Origin: a virus
Direction: 5' to 3' (one strand)
IMG/VR virus record: IMGVR_UViG_3300032289_001775
Coordinates: 1-49,265 of that record
DNA length: 49,265 nucleotides
Each line of letters opens with the position of its first letter. Position 1 is the first letter of the stretch. A program made the position numbers and the translations under genes. This document shows, one piece after another, positions 39,938-48,727 of the stretch. Below the pieces are notes generated by a model. That model did no database searches and was not told where the DNA came from. It saw only the letters and a list, made by a program, of their open reading frames with translations.

Positions 39938-41840
39938 GGAGTGCCGCGCGGCGTTCCGTCGTGGGATGGAGCCGGACCCACTTCTGACGGTGAGCGAGTG
40001 GGCGGATCAGCGGCGGGTGCTGAGCGCAAAGGCGAGCAGCGAGCACGGCCCATGGCGGACGGCACGGACGCCGTACCTGCGCAAGCCGATGGATGACCTG
40101 TCGGCGACGAGCGCGGTGCAGGAGGTGGTGATGGTGTTCGGTGCACAGACGGGCAAGAGCGAGAGCCTGAACAACTGGATGGGCTACACCATGGACATCG
40201 CACCAGGGCCTGCGCTGTTCGTGCAGCCGACGATCGACCTGGCGAAGCGCTATAGCAAGATGCGCATCGCGCCGATGATCGAGGCAAGCCCAAGCCTGCA
40301 GGAGAAGGTGGCGGCCCCGCGCGAGCGGGACTCGGGCAACACGATGCTGATGAAGGAGTTCGTCGGCGGCTTCCTGATCCTGGGCGGTGCCAATGCAGCG
40401 AGCGGCCTGGCGTCGATGCCGATCCGCTACCTGGGCGGCGACGAGATCGACCGCTGGCCGGCGGACGTGGACGAGGAAGGAAATCCTCTGTCGATCGTCG
40501 AAGCCCGGACGCGGACGTTCGGTGTGCGTAAGAAGATGGCGTGGACGAGCACGCCGACGATCGCGGGGCGGAGCGCGATCTGGTCGAAGTGGGAGACGAG
40601 CAACCAGCAGCGGCTGCTGCTGCCCTGTCCGCACTGCGGGCACCGGCAGATGATCGAGTGGGAGCGGATCCGCTACGACCCGAAGGACCCGGGCCTGCCG
40701 AGCACGCTGCGGCAGCCGCCGGTGCTGATCTGCGAGCAGTGCGGCGAGGGCATCGAGGAGGACACGAAGGCCTGGTGGTATGACCCAGAGGTGTTCGACG
40801 ACGACTGGTGGGAGCCTCTGTTCCCTGATCGCCAGGTGCAGGGCTATCACCTCTCTGGCCTCTACAGCCCCCTCGGCTGGTTCAGCTGGGCAGAGGCAGC
40901 GGTGGGCTACGAGAAGGCGAAGGACAACCCAGCAGACCTGAAACCGTGGACGAACACGGTGCTGGCTGAGTGCTGGAACGACGACGGCGAAGCGCCGGAC
41001 TGGGAGGCGCTCTACAACCGCCGGGAGCTCTACCAGCTGGGCAGCGTGCCTGATGGGGTGGTGTTCATCACCTGCGGGGTCGACGTGCAGATGGACCGCC
41101 TCGAGCTGGAGGTGGTGGGCTGGGGTCCGGGGATGGAGAGCTGGAGCCTGGACTACCAGGTGCTGGCTGGCGACACTGCTCAGCCGAGTGTGTGGCGCGA
41201 GCTGTCGGCGTTCGTGCGCAGCGAGTTTGGCCGTGGTGATGGGCAGCGGCTGCCGATCCGGATGACGGCGATCGATTCGGGCTTCAGGAGCCAGGAGGTC
41301 TACAGATGGGTGCGAAGCCAGCCGGGCAACCGTGTGATCGCGGTGAAGGGCGGGCCGGACAGCCAGACGTCGATCATCGGCACGCCGGGGCGCGTGGAGG
41401 TGCTGCGGAACGGGAAGGCGCTGAGGGGTGGCGTGAAGGTGTGGCCGGTGGGTGGCAGCACGGCCAAGAGCGAGCTCTACGGCTGGCTGCGGCGGGGCCT
41501 ACCGGACGAGGGCGAGCCGTTGCCGCATGGCTGGTGCCACTTCCCCCAGCACGGCGAGGAGTGGTTCCGGCAGCTGTGCGCGGAGCGGCTGACGAACACG
41601 ATCGACCGGCGAGGTTACAACCGATTCGAGTGGGTGAAGACCAGGCCGCGCAACGAGGCCCTGGACTGCAGGGTGTATGCTCGGGCCGCGGCGGCGCTGG
41701 TCGGTGCGGATCGGTGGGGCGACGAGCGGTGGGAGATCGAGCGGAGCGGCGGGGTGGAGCGTGAGGAGCGGCGGCCGGCTCCGGTGCGGCAGCAGGAGGA
41801 GGCGCGGCCGGCGAACACGGGGAGCAGCTTCTGGGACTGA
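39927..41840 (+). CDS. terL: Terminase large subunit (GpA family)
   Basis: A 637-aa lambda GpA-type terminase. The ATPase has VVMVFGAQTGKSES (P-loop, Lys77) and IRYLGGDEIDRWP (Walker B, about 165-177). A zinc-ribbon insertion is present (LLPCPHCGHRQMIEW...CEQCGE). The nuclease part has CGVDVQMDRLELEVVGWG, TAIDSGFRSQEVYRW and DCRVYARAAAALVG. GpA relatives usually cut at cos sites; a cos site could not be located here. The start is a GTG. Confidence 0.94.
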   Translation: MLIEECRAAFRRGMEPDPLLTVSEWADQRRVLSAKASSEHGPWRTARTPYLRKPMDDLSATSAVQEVVMVFGAQTGKSESLNNWMGYTMDIAPGPALFVQPTIDLAKRYSKMRIAPMIEASPSLQEKVAAPRERDSGNTMLMKEFVGGFLILGGANAASGLASMPIRYLGGDEIDRWPADVDEEGNPLSIVEARTRTFGVRKKMAWTSTPTIAGRSAIWSKWETSNQQRLLLPCPHCGHRQMIEWERIRYDPKDPGLPSTLRQPPVLICEQCGEGIEEDTKAWWYDPEVFDDDWWEPLFPDRQVQGYHLSGLYSPLGWFSWAEAAVGYEKAKDNPADLKPWTNTVLAECWNDDGEAPDWEALYNRRELYQLGSVPDGVVFITCGVDVQMDRLELEVVGWGPGMESWSLDYQVLAGDTAQPSVWRELSAFVRSEFGRGDGQRLPIRMTAIDSGFRSQEVYRWVRSQPGNRVIAVKGGPDSQTSIIGTPGRVEVLRNGKALRGGVKVWPVGGSTAKSELYGWLRRGLPDEGEPLPHGWCHFPQHGEEWFRQLCAERLTNTIDRRGYNRFEWVKTRPRNEALDCRVYARAAAALVGADRWGDERWEIERSGGVEREERRPAPVRQQEEARPANTGSSFWD

Positions 41841-41849
41841 GTAGCATGG
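41841..41849 (+). promoter_or_regulatory. TAGNAT late-promoter-like element
   Basis: GTAGCATGG with TAGCAT at 41842-41847, exactly 27 nt before the ATG at 41869. It is identical in sequence and spacing to 2761-2769. GAGGAGG follows. Confidence 0.45.
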
Positions 41850-41868
41850 CGGCGAGGAGGCAGCCCTG

Positions 41869-42078
41869 ATGAGCACGTTCACGCAGGCGCATCTGGCGGC
41901 GATCGAGGAAGCGATCGCTGGCGGCTACCTGGAGGTCAGGTACGACGACAAGGTGGTGAAGTACCAGTCGATGAGCGACCTGATGAAGGCCCGCAATCTG
42001 ATCGCCAGCAACCTGGCGGCCGCCACCGCGCCGGTCGTGCGGATCGACTATCCGGCTGTGGTGCGGGACTACGAATGA
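41869..42078 (+). CDS. Head-tail joining protein gpW-like
   Basis: A 69-aa protein of the lambda gpW size and type: FTQAHLAAIEEAIAGGYLEV, YDDKVVKYQSMSDLMKARNL, and an end in IDYPAVVRDYE. It lies between terL and portal, as in lambda-type packaging modules, and overlaps portal by ATGA. Confidence 0.8.
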   Translation: MSTFTQAHLAAIEEAIAGGYLEVRYDDKVVKYQSMSDLMKARNLIASNLAAATAPVVRIDYPAVVRDYE

Positions 42079-43628
42079 ATCCACTCGAGCAGCTGCTGGC
42101 CGTCATCTCGCCGAGGGCGGCGTTGCGGCGGCAGGCAGCGCGCATCCAGCTGGAGCAGATGCGTCGGTACGACGCCGCGGCCCGTGGCCGGCGGACCGAT
42201 GCGTGGGTGACGCAGGGGAGCAGTGCTGATGCAGCGAGCGCGCGCGGGTTTGGTGTGCAGCGTGACCGGGCGCGGGACCTGGTGCGCAACAACCCGTACG
42301 CGAAGAAGGCGATCGAGTCGTGGGTGACGAACCTGATCGGTGCGGGGTGGAGCTTCAAGGCGAAGCAGAGCAGGCGGAACGGTCGGCAGGGCCAGCGGGT
42401 GACGGAGGTGATGCGTGCGTGGATGGCGGACCCGAAGCAGTGCGACTACCAGGGGCTGCAGAACTTCGACGGGCTTATGGCGCAGGCAGTGCGCTGCTGG
42501 AAGGAGTCGGGCGAGGTGCTGATCAGGATGCGGACGCCGAGCGCGGCGACGATGCGCCGGCTGGGACTGACGATCCCGATGCAGCTGCAGGTGATGGAGG
42601 GCGACTTCATCGACGAGACGCACGACACGCCGGGGGTGACGGGTCAGGGGTGGACGAAGCGCGGGGTCGTGTACGACGCCGAGGGCCGGCGCGAGCGCTT
42701 CTGGATCTACAACTACCACCCGGGCGAGAGTGCGGTGCAGGCGACGAGCATCAAGAGCAACACGGTGCCGGCGGAGCAGATCATCCACCTGTTCACGCCG
42801 GAGCGGCCTGGGATGACCCGGGGGGTCAGCTGCCTGGCGCCGGTGATGGTGCGTCTGCGGGACCTGGGGGATCTGCTGGATGCCCGGCTGATGAAGGAGA
42901 AGGTGGCGGCGTGTCTGGCCGCGGCGGTGGTGGACCTGGATGGGACGGGCAACCAGAAGTCGACGGTGGGCGATCGGATCGAACCGGGCGGGATTGTGCA
43001 GCTGGGCCCGGGGCAGGACATCCGAACGATCAACCCACCAGCGGCAGGTGAGATCGACCGGGTGATCAAGACCTACCTGCTGGAGATCGCGGCGGGGATC
43101 GGGATCACCTACGAGGAGCTGACGGGCGACTACAGCGGCGGCAGCTTCACGCAGGGGCGGATGGGCTGGATCGGATTCCAGCGGCGACTGATGAGCGACA
43201 CCTGGCAGATCCTGGCGCCGATGGTGTTCGACCGTGTGGCGGAGTGGGTGTTTGATGCGATGGCCGCCATGGGCATTGCCACCGATGGCATCACCGCGGA
43301 CTGGACGCCGCCACGGCGAGAGCTCTACGACCCGCAGAGCGAGACGAGCAGCACGATCTCGCGTGTGCGTGCGGGCCTGCTGCCGCCGCAGGAAGCGATC
43401 CGCGCTGATGGCTACGAGCCGGACGAGGTGCTGCGGCTGATCGCGGAATGGAACCAGCTGCTGGATGCAGCGGGGATCGTGCTGGACAGCGACCCGCGGA
43501 AGGTGAGCGCTGCGGGGCTGACGCAGGCGCGGCCGCTGGGGTCGTCGATGCCGCCGACGGGTGAGCCGCCGACGGATGCTGAGCAACCACCGGCAGCAGC
43601 AGGGCCCAGGGCTCCTGCTGCTGGCTGA
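42075..43628 (+). CDS. Portal protein (lambda gpB family)
   Basis: A 517-aa portal. Typical segments are RARDLVRNNPYAKKAIESWV (about 56-75), NLIGAGWSFKAKQ, the CWKESGEVLIRM stretch, HLFTPERPGMTRGVSCLAPV, and the late SGGSFTQGRMGWIGFQRRLM. The last 40 residues are Pro/Ala-rich. It forms the dodecameric ring at the DNA entry vertex. Confidence 0.93.
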   Translation: MNPLEQLLAVISPRAALRRQAARIQLEQMRRYDAAARGRRTDAWVTQGSSADAASARGFGVQRDRARDLVRNNPYAKKAIESWVTNLIGAGWSFKAKQSRRNGRQGQRVTEVMRAWMADPKQCDYQGLQNFDGLMAQAVRCWKESGEVLIRMRTPSAATMRRLGLTIPMQLQVMEGDFIDETHDTPGVTGQGWTKRGVVYDAEGRRERFWIYNYHPGESAVQATSIKSNTVPAEQIIHLFTPERPGMTRGVSCLAPVMVRLRDLGDLLDARLMKEKVAACLAAAVVDLDGTGNQKSTVGDRIEPGGIVQLGPGQDIRTINPPAAGEIDRVIKTYLLEIAAGIGITYEELTGDYSGGSFTQGRMGWIGFQRRLMSDTWQILAPMVFDRVAEWVFDAMAAMGIATDGITADWTPPRRELYDPQSETSSTISRVRAGLLPPQEAIRADGYEPDEVLRLIAEWNQLLDAAGIVLDSDPRKVSAAGLTQARPLGSSMPPTGEPPTDAEQPPAAAGPRAPAAG

Positions 43629-43638
43629 CCCTAGAATC
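43629..43638 (+). promoter_or_regulatory. CCCTAGAATC element before the capsid gene
   Basis: The same ten bases as before the sheath gene, with TAGAAT at 43632-43637, 27 nt before the ATG at 43659. AAGGAG lies 5 nt before that ATG. Confidence 0.5.
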
Positions 43639-43658
43639 GAGCGGACGAAGGAGTGCAC

Positions 43659-45548
43659 ATGAGCGACGGTCTCCTACAGACCAGGGCAATGTTCGCCCCC
43701 GAGACGATCAACGTCGAGGAGCGAACTGTTGAGCTGGTGTGGAGCACCGGCGCACAGGTGAGGCGCGCGAGCTGGTCTCGCGGCGACTACATCGAGGAGC
43801 TGAGCATGGCCCCTGGCCATGTTCGGCTGGAGCGCCTAAACAAGGGCGCACCGCTGCTCGATGCGCACGACTCGTTCTCGCTGCGCAGCCAGATCGGTGT
43901 GGTGCAGCGCGCCTGGCTGAATGGGAACGAGGGCCGCGCCCTGGTGAAGTTCAGCCGGCGGGATGACGTGGAGAGCATCTTCCAGGATGTGATCGACGGC
44001 ATCTACCGCAACGTGTCTGTGGGCTACAAGGTCCACAAGACGGAGCGTGATGAGACCGGCTCAGTGCCTGTCGAGCGCGCAGTGGACTGGGAGCCGTATG
44101 AGCTCTCGCTGGTCCCAATCCCGGCAGATGCCGGGGCCCAGGTGCGCTCAGAGGAGCCCACCCCCACCCAACCCCAGGAGAGATCCGTGGACGAACTGAA
44201 CCAGGGGGCGACGGCCGCTGAGGCTGCGCCCGAGCCCAAGACTGAGACCCGAGCTGCCGTGCCCCCTGCTGCTCCGGTGGTGAATGCTGAGGAGGTGCGT
44301 GCCGAGGAGCGCCGCCGGGCGTCCGGGATCCTCGATACTGCGCGGAAGCTGCAGCTGAGCGAGGAGCTGGCGCACAAGCTAATCGCCGACGGCGTGGAGC
44401 TGGGCGATGCCCGGATGCAGCTGATCGACGCACGCAGCGCCCAAGAGCGCCAGACGCCTGGCGTGGCCCGGGTGGAGGTGACCCAGGACCACGGGCAGAA
44501 GCGTCACGAAGCCAAGCTCGACTACCTCAAGGTGCGCTCCGGGCTGGCCACCCTCGACCAGTCGGAGGCCGCCCGAGAGTATCGGGGCAGCACGCTGCTG
44601 GACATGGCCCGCGAGTCGCTGGAGCTCGCCGGCATCAACCATCGGGGGATGGACAAGAGCGAGATCGCCGTTCGTGCTCTGCACAGCACCAGCGACTTCC
44701 CTCTGCTGATGGGCAGCATTCAGCGGGTTACGCTGAAGGCCGCTTATGGCGAGGAGGTGCAGACCTGGCGGCCGATGGCGGAGCAGCGCAACCTGCCCGA
44801 CTTCCGCGACATGAGCGAGATCGAGGTGGGCGGCCAGATGCTGCCTGAGGAGATCAAGGAAGGCGGTGAGTACAAGACCGGTACGATCCAGGAGCAGAAG
44901 GGCTCCTGGAAGCTGAGCGAGTACGGCAAGAAGCTGGTGATCGGCCGCCGGCTGATCATCAACGACAACCTGGGTTATATCACCCGGGCCGTGCAGATTC
45001 TGGCCCGTGGCATCGCGGTGTTCGAGGCCAACCAGATGTGGGGTCTGATCACCAGCAATGCCAAGTGCATGAGCGACGATGTGGCGCTGTTTCACTCCAG
45101 CCACAACAACACCGGCAGCGGTGTGATCGGCGAGACCTCGATTTCGGAAGCGCGTCAGAAGATGCGTAACCAGAAGGACTTCACCGGCAAGAACCCGCTG
45201 TACGTGGTGCCGCAGTACATCCTGCTGCCCACCGTGCTGGAGACTGCGTTCGACAAGTTCAACACCACGATCGTTCCGAACCAGACCAGCAACGTCAACA
45301 TCTTCTCGGGCTACCTGCAGAAGATCGTGGAGCCCCGCCTGGATGCTTCGAGCCTCACCCAGTGGTACATCGTTGGCAACTACCCCGGAGTGGACAAGCT
45401 GGTGTACGGCTACCTGGAGGGCGAGGCCGGGCCGACGATCGAGTCGGAGATCAAGCGCGATCCTGATGGGATCACCACCTACCTGCGGCACGACTTCGGC
45501 TGCATGGTGAGCCAGCACCAGGGCTTCTACCGTTCGACTGGGGCCTGA
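43659..45548 (+). CDS. Fused prohead protease-major capsid protein
   Basis: A 629-aa fusion. Residues about 8-160 form an HK97/Mu-type prohead protease: MFAPETINVEERTVELVWST, then APLLDAHDSFSLRSQIGVVQ (His in DAHD) and YRNVSVGYKV (Ser). A disordered acidic linker with scaffold-like helices follows (about 165-330). Residues about 300-629 are a Mu gpT-like major capsid domain: LHSTSDFPLLMGSIQRVTLK, AANLPDF-like QRNLPDFRDMSE, and YLRHDFGCMVSQHQGFYRST at the end. One chain thus carries protease, delta domain and shell subunit. The ATG at 43659 fits the AAGGAG site. Confidence 0.9.
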   Translation: MSDGLLQTRAMFAPETINVEERTVELVWSTGAQVRRASWSRGDYIEELSMAPGHVRLERLNKGAPLLDAHDSFSLRSQIGVVQRAWLNGNEGRALVKFSRRDDVESIFQDVIDGIYRNVSVGYKVHKTERDETGSVPVERAVDWEPYELSLVPIPADAGAQVRSEEPTPTQPQERSVDELNQGATAAEAAPEPKTETRAAVPPAAPVVNAEEVRAEERRRASGILDTARKLQLSEELAHKLIADGVELGDARMQLIDARSAQERQTPGVARVEVTQDHGQKRHEAKLDYLKVRSGLATLDQSEAAREYRGSTLLDMARESLELAGINHRGMDKSEIAVRALHSTSDFPLLMGSIQRVTLKAAYGEEVQTWRPMAEQRNLPDFRDMSEIEVGGQMLPEEIKEGGEYKTGTIQEQKGSWKLSEYGKKLVIGRRLIINDNLGYITRAVQILARGIAVFEANQMWGLITSNAKCMSDDVALFHSSHNNTGSGVIGETSISEARQKMRNQKDFTGKNPLYVVPQYILLPTVLETAFDKFNTTIVPNQTSNVNIFSGYLQKIVEPRLDASSLTQWYIVGNYPGVDKLVYGYLEGEAGPTIESEIKRDPDGITTYLRHDFGCMVSQHQGFYRSTGA

Positions 45549-45589
45549 TCCAGGCCTATTTCTGATCCCATTCTCTGAGGACTGATCTG

Positions 45590-45931
45590 ATGAAAAATCA
45601 TGTGCAGGAGGGCCGCTACGTTGAGGTGACCCTGCCCTATGCCCGGAAGTCGGGAGAGGGTGTTTTGGTCGGCTCGCTGTTTGGCGTCTGCGTCGTCGAC
45701 GGCGCACAAGGCGATGTAGTGAACATCGACACCGAGACCGTGTACGACCTGACCGCCGCGACCGGTGCGAGCACCGATGCGACCCAGGGGGCAATTGCCT
45801 ACTGGGACAACGGAAGCGGTGCCCGTCGGGTGACTCCGGTGGCCGGCACCAGCCCTGCGAACACCCGGATCGGTGTGTTCCTGGCGGCGAAGGCGACCAC
45901 CGACGCGGTGGCGCGGGTGCTGCTCGACTGA
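45590..45931 (+). CDS. DUF2190 capsid-associated protein
   Basis: A 113-aa protein of the DUF2190 type, often a capsid decoration or stabilising protein: QEGRYVEVTLPYARKSGEGV, then LVGSLFGVCVVDGAQGDVVN, GAIAYWDNGSGARRVTP and IGVFLAAKATTDAVARVLL. It lies directly after the capsid gene. A GAGG site is present upstream. Confidence 0.85.
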   Translation: MKNHVQEGRYVEVTLPYARKSGEGVLVGSLFGVCVVDGAQGDVVNIDTETVYDLTAATGASTDATQGAIAYWDNGSGARRVTPVAGTSPANTRIGVFLAAKATTDAVARVLLD

Positions 45932-46290
45932 TGCTGAACGACCTGGCGAACAGGGCGCTGCGTGCTGTGGTTGGGGTGATGGGGCAGCCCATCACCTACA
46001 GCCGCGGCGGGCAGGCCACGACCGCCAAGGGCGTCTACCAGGCCTCGCATGTGGGGCTGGATCCAGAGACCGGCGTGCGTGTGAACAGCACGCAGCCGGT
46101 GCTGCTGGTGAACCGTGCGGATCTGCCGTTCAACCCACGGCAGGGCGACACGGTGGAGGTGGCTGGGATCTTGTTCCAGGTGCGGGACCCGCAGCCTGAT
46201 GGCCACAATGGGTGGCTGCTGATGCTGAATCGGGTGAGCGTGTCTGCGGTGTTCGATCCGGATGTGTTCGAGCCTGGGGTGTTCCTGTGA
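45931..46290 (+). CDS. Head-tail joining protein (FII-like)
   Basis: A 119-aa protein with the lambda gpFII-like barrel: TYSRGGQATTAKGVYQASHV, then LPFNPRQGDTVEVAGILFQV and HNGWLLMLNRV. It ends in VFDPDVFEPGVFL, the same FxPDVFxPxVF motif seen in tail protein I. It probably closes the head and accepts the tail. Confidence 0.72.
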   Translation: MLNDLANRALRAVVGVMGQPITYSRGGQATTAKGVYQASHVGLDPETGVRVNSTQPVLLVNRADLPFNPRQGDTVEVAGILFQVRDPQPDGHNGWLLMLNRVSVSAVFDPDVFEPGVFL

Positions 46291-46904
46291 CCAGCCGCCG
46301 CACGCAGCTCCGCGAAGCATTCCGCAATCGCCTGAGGAGCGGGACCAGGGCGGGGGAGCGTGTGCACACCGGCCGGCTGATGCCGCTGGACGATGAGAAC
46401 GAGACGCCGGAGCTGCCGGCGATCATTGTGCACACGCGCGAGCCGGAGAAGATCTTGCAGCGCAGCCCATCGGGCTGGAATGGGTTTGAGAAGCGGCGGT
46501 GCATGGTCGCGGTGCAGATCGTGGGGCAGAGCTTCGATGATCTCGATGCTGACCTCGATGCGATCGCCAGCGAGGTGGAGGCGCGGCTGCAGACCTGGGT
46601 GATCCCAGGGTTTGAGTCGACCGATGCCTTCCTGGTGGACAGCGAGATGGCGGACCCAGAGTTCGATGGCAGCCTGGCGACGTCGGTGCTGACGCTGCGC
46701 TACAGCGTGGACTACATGACGCCGTACCGGGCCTGCAGCGACCCGTACGTGGATGCGGAAGCGGCGGCCGGGGATGGCCCGCTGGAGCGCAGCGGAGCGT
46801 ACCCAGGCGGGCAGGTGACCCCCGGGTGCCCGGCCGGGAGCACAGGAGAGGCCTGCCCGATCGGCGAGGCGGAGTTGTTCTCTGAGCAAGAACCGATCAA
46901 CTAA
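46287..46904 (+). CDS. Minor tail/tail completion protein
   Basis: A 205-aa protein from a GTG in a GTGA overlap. It has TQLREAFRNRLRSGTRAGER at the start, LPAIIVHTREPEKILQRSP, VAVQIVGQSFDDLDADLDAI and LATSVLTLRYSVDYMTPY (gpU/neck-like pattern). The C-terminal 45 residues are Gly/Pro-rich (YPGGQVTPGCPAGSTGEACP) and probably disordered. Likely the tail terminator/neck protein. Confidence 0.68.
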   Translation: MTSRRTQLREAFRNRLRSGTRAGERVHTGRLMPLDDENETPELPAIIVHTREPEKILQRSPSGWNGFEKRRCMVAVQIVGQSFDDLDADLDAIASEVEARLQTWVIPGFESTDAFLVDSEMADPEFDGSLATSVLTLRYSVDYMTPYRACSDPYVDAEAAAGDGPLERSGAYPGGQVTPGCPAGSTGEACPIGEAELFSEQEPIN

Positions 46905-46907
46905 AGT
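46902..46907 (+). promoter_or_regulatory. -10-like element before the collagen-like gene
   Basis: TAAAGT lies exactly 27 nt before the ATG at 46929, the same spacing as the TAGNAT elements. It is followed by a purine-rich ribosome site. Confidence 0.35.
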
Positions 46908-46928
46908 GCTGCTGAAGGGAGGCGCCCC

Positions 46929-47843
46929 ATGACACTGGATCTGATCCGCCGGCTGGACAAGGGAGCGCGCCTGACGAGCGATGACCACGACCACAACCTC
47001 GATGTGCTGGAGGAGGCGATCGAGGAGATCACGCTGACGCCTGGTGGGGATGGCGATGATGGCCGCGAGGTGGAACTGCAGGCGTCGTCGACGCACATCC
47101 AGTGGCGGTACGTCGGCGCACCCAGTTGGACGAACCTGATCGCGCTGTCGGAGATCAGCGGTTCGGACGGCAGCGAAGTGCAGCTGCAGGCCAGCTCTAC
47201 GCACATCCAGTGGCGGTATGTGGGGGGCACAACCTGGAACAATCTGATCGCCATCTCGGCGATCACCGGCACCAACGGCACTAACGGCACCAACGGGACG
47301 AATGGGACGAATGGCACCGATGGGCGAGAGATCCAGCTGCAGGCCAGCGCCACGCATCTGCAGTGGCGGTACGTCGGCGCCCCAAGCTGGAACAATCTGG
47401 TGGAGCTGGTCGCGCTGGGCCCCGGCACGAATCTCAGCTACGACCCGGCCACGCGGGTCCTGGCCAGCAGCAGCGGCGATGATGTGACGCTGCCGCTGGT
47501 GGCGACTGATGCCGCTGGCCTTTCTCGGGCCACGTCGTTTGCAGCCCTGACTTATGCAGCGACGGTCAACATCGACATGGCTGCACTGCACGGGCAGACG
47601 CGGACGATCAGTCTCACGGGCAACCTGGAGCTGACATTCAGCAACCAAGCGGCTGGCCGGTGGGTTGCATTGCGTTTGGTCTGCGATGCCTCGTTGCGAA
47701 CGCTCACATTCCCCGCCGGCCTTGTTTTTTATGGCGCTGCTGCGCCATCTAGCATTGCTGCCAACAAAGAGGCTAAATTTGCCGTGGAGTTTTTCGGTAC
47801 TACTGACGCAACGGGCCGTGCTGGTTATTCGGTGCAGCCATGA
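46929..47843 (+). CDS. Collagen-like repeat adhesin
   Basis: A 304-aa fibre-like protein. After a helical head (MTLDLIRRLDKGARLTSDDH) come three copies of a 30-residue module, each with LQASxTHxQWRYVG and a W-N/T-NL end (residues about 50-78, 85-113, 136-164). A collagen-like run of Gly-Thr-Asn triplets (about 115-130) separates the second and third. The C-terminus is a beta domain (TVNIDMAALHGQTRTISLTG, AGRWVALRLVCD) like those of phage fibre tips. It lies within the head module, so it could be a head fibre or a tail adhesin. Confidence 0.7.
   Translation: MTLDLIRRLDKGARLTSDDHDHNLDVLEEAIEEITLTPGGDGDDGREVELQASSTHIQWRYVGAPSWTNLIALSEISGSDGSEVQLQASSTHIQWRYVGGTTWNNLIAISAITGTNGTNGTNGTNGTNGTDGREIQLQASATHLQWRYVGAPSWNNLVELVALGPGTNLSYDPATRVLASSSGDDVTLPLVATDAAGLSRATSFAALTYAATVNIDMAALHGQTRTISLTGNLELTFSNQAAGRWVALRLVCDASLRTLTFPAGLVFYGAAAPSSIAANKEAKFAVEFFGTTDATGRAGYSVQP
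47266..47325 (+). repeat. Short tandem repeat encoding (Gly-Thr-Asn)n
   Basis: About six 9-base repeats of the type GGCACCAACGG with synonymous changes, inside the adhesin gene. Repeats of this kind can vary in copy number by slippage. Confidence 0.8.
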
Positions 47844-48529
47844 GAAGCCCGCTATCTGATCCGCTGTTTTTGGCGATGATTGGTGGCCCGCCACCAGTCA
47901 CAGACCCAAACTTCTCTAGCGTGTCGCTGCTGCTGCCGTTTGACGGAACGGATGGTAGCACGACGTTTACAGACTTGAGCGCAAATAATATATTTATGAC
48001 AAGGGCCACGGCTGGACCTACAATTAGCACGGCGCAAAGCAAATATGGCGGAAGCAGCCTGTTTACTTCCGGTGTAGAGGCGAACATCCGGGATGAGGCT
48101 GCTAGGGCTGAACTGCTTTTGGATGATGACCTTACGATTGAGTGCGATGCAAGAACAACTAGCACGGGTGACCAAATTATTTGCGGCGCCCAGTCGCCAA
48201 ATAATCAGATATTTCGCCTGAATTTCTCAGGCCCCGGATCTGTCTTTATCTTTCTCGCTAACACTTTTTTTGCTTCGTCTGACAACATTATTGCAATTAA
48301 CACATGGCACCACTACGCGCTTACGCGCAGTGGTATTACTATTCGGTTATTTGTCGATGGTATTCAGCGTGGCAGTGTCGCGACCAGTGAAAGCATTAGA
48401 CTAGCTCGCATCGGTTCTGTTTTCGGCGCCGGTTTTGTTGGCCACATCGACAATTTTCGCGTAACCAAAGGCATCGCCCGCTACACCGCGAACTTCACCC
48501 CGCCCACCGCCCCGTTCCCGACTTCCTGA
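47840..48529 (+). CDS. LamG/concanavalin-like lectin domain protein
   Basis: A 229-aa protein with a laminin-G-like jelly roll from about residue 28: VSLLLPFDGTDGSTTFTDLS, then KYGGSSLFTSG, LLLDDDLTIECDARTTSTGD, NTWHHYALTRSGITIRLFVD and GHIDNFRVTKGIARYTANFT. These are the standard LamG_3 signatures. Its DNA is clearly lower in GC than the rest of the window, a sign of recent transfer. It overlaps the collagen-like gene by ATGA and probably binds a surface sugar. Confidence 0.8.
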   Translation: MRSPLSDPLFLAMIGGPPPVTDPNFSSVSLLLPFDGTDGSTTFTDLSANNIFMTRATAGPTISTAQSKYGGSSLFTSGVEANIRDEAARAELLLDDDLTIECDARTTSTGDQIICGAQSPNNQIFRLNFSGPGSVFIFLANTFFASSDNIIAINTWHHYALTRSGITIRLFVDGIQRGSVATSESIRLARIGSVFGAGFVGHIDNFRVTKGIARYTANFTPPTAPFPTS

Positions 48530-48530
48530 C

Positions 48531-48635
48531 ATGAACCAACCAACACTTGCGCCAATGGGGGTCGGCAGCTCTATCGCCGCTGGCATTGTGGGCGCTCTTA
48601 TTGCGTTCTACAACATTGAAGACTGCCCGCGTTGA
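48531..48635 (+). CDS. 34-aa membrane peptide
   Basis: MNQPTLAPMGVGSSIAAGIV followed by a short hydrophobic stretch (GALIAFYN) and a charged end. One weak membrane span. It begins 1 bp after the LamG stop and its stop overlaps a TTG start (TTGA), so it is part of a coupled chain. Function unknown. Confidence 0.4.
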   Translation: MNQPTLAPMGVGSSIAAGIVGALIAFYNIEDCPR

Positions 48636-48727
48636 TCACCAGCCCGGCAAACCCACCCACCACAGCCGAACTACCCTGGGTGCAGCTCGACCGGCTGACT
48701 TCTGATCAGGAGCCGACCATCCCATGA
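48632..48727 (+). CDS. 31-aa coupled ORF
   Basis: A 31-codon frame from a TTG overlapping the previous stop, ending in ATGA with the next gene. It is rich in Pro and Thr (SPANPPTTAELPWVQLD). The tight coupling is the main reason to list it. Confidence 0.3.
   Translation: MITSPANPPTTAELPWVQLDRLTSDQEPTIP

Noticed and set aside
46929-48529. Diversity-generating retroelement acting on the adhesins
   Set aside because: No reverse transcriptase gene and no template repeat could be found in the window.
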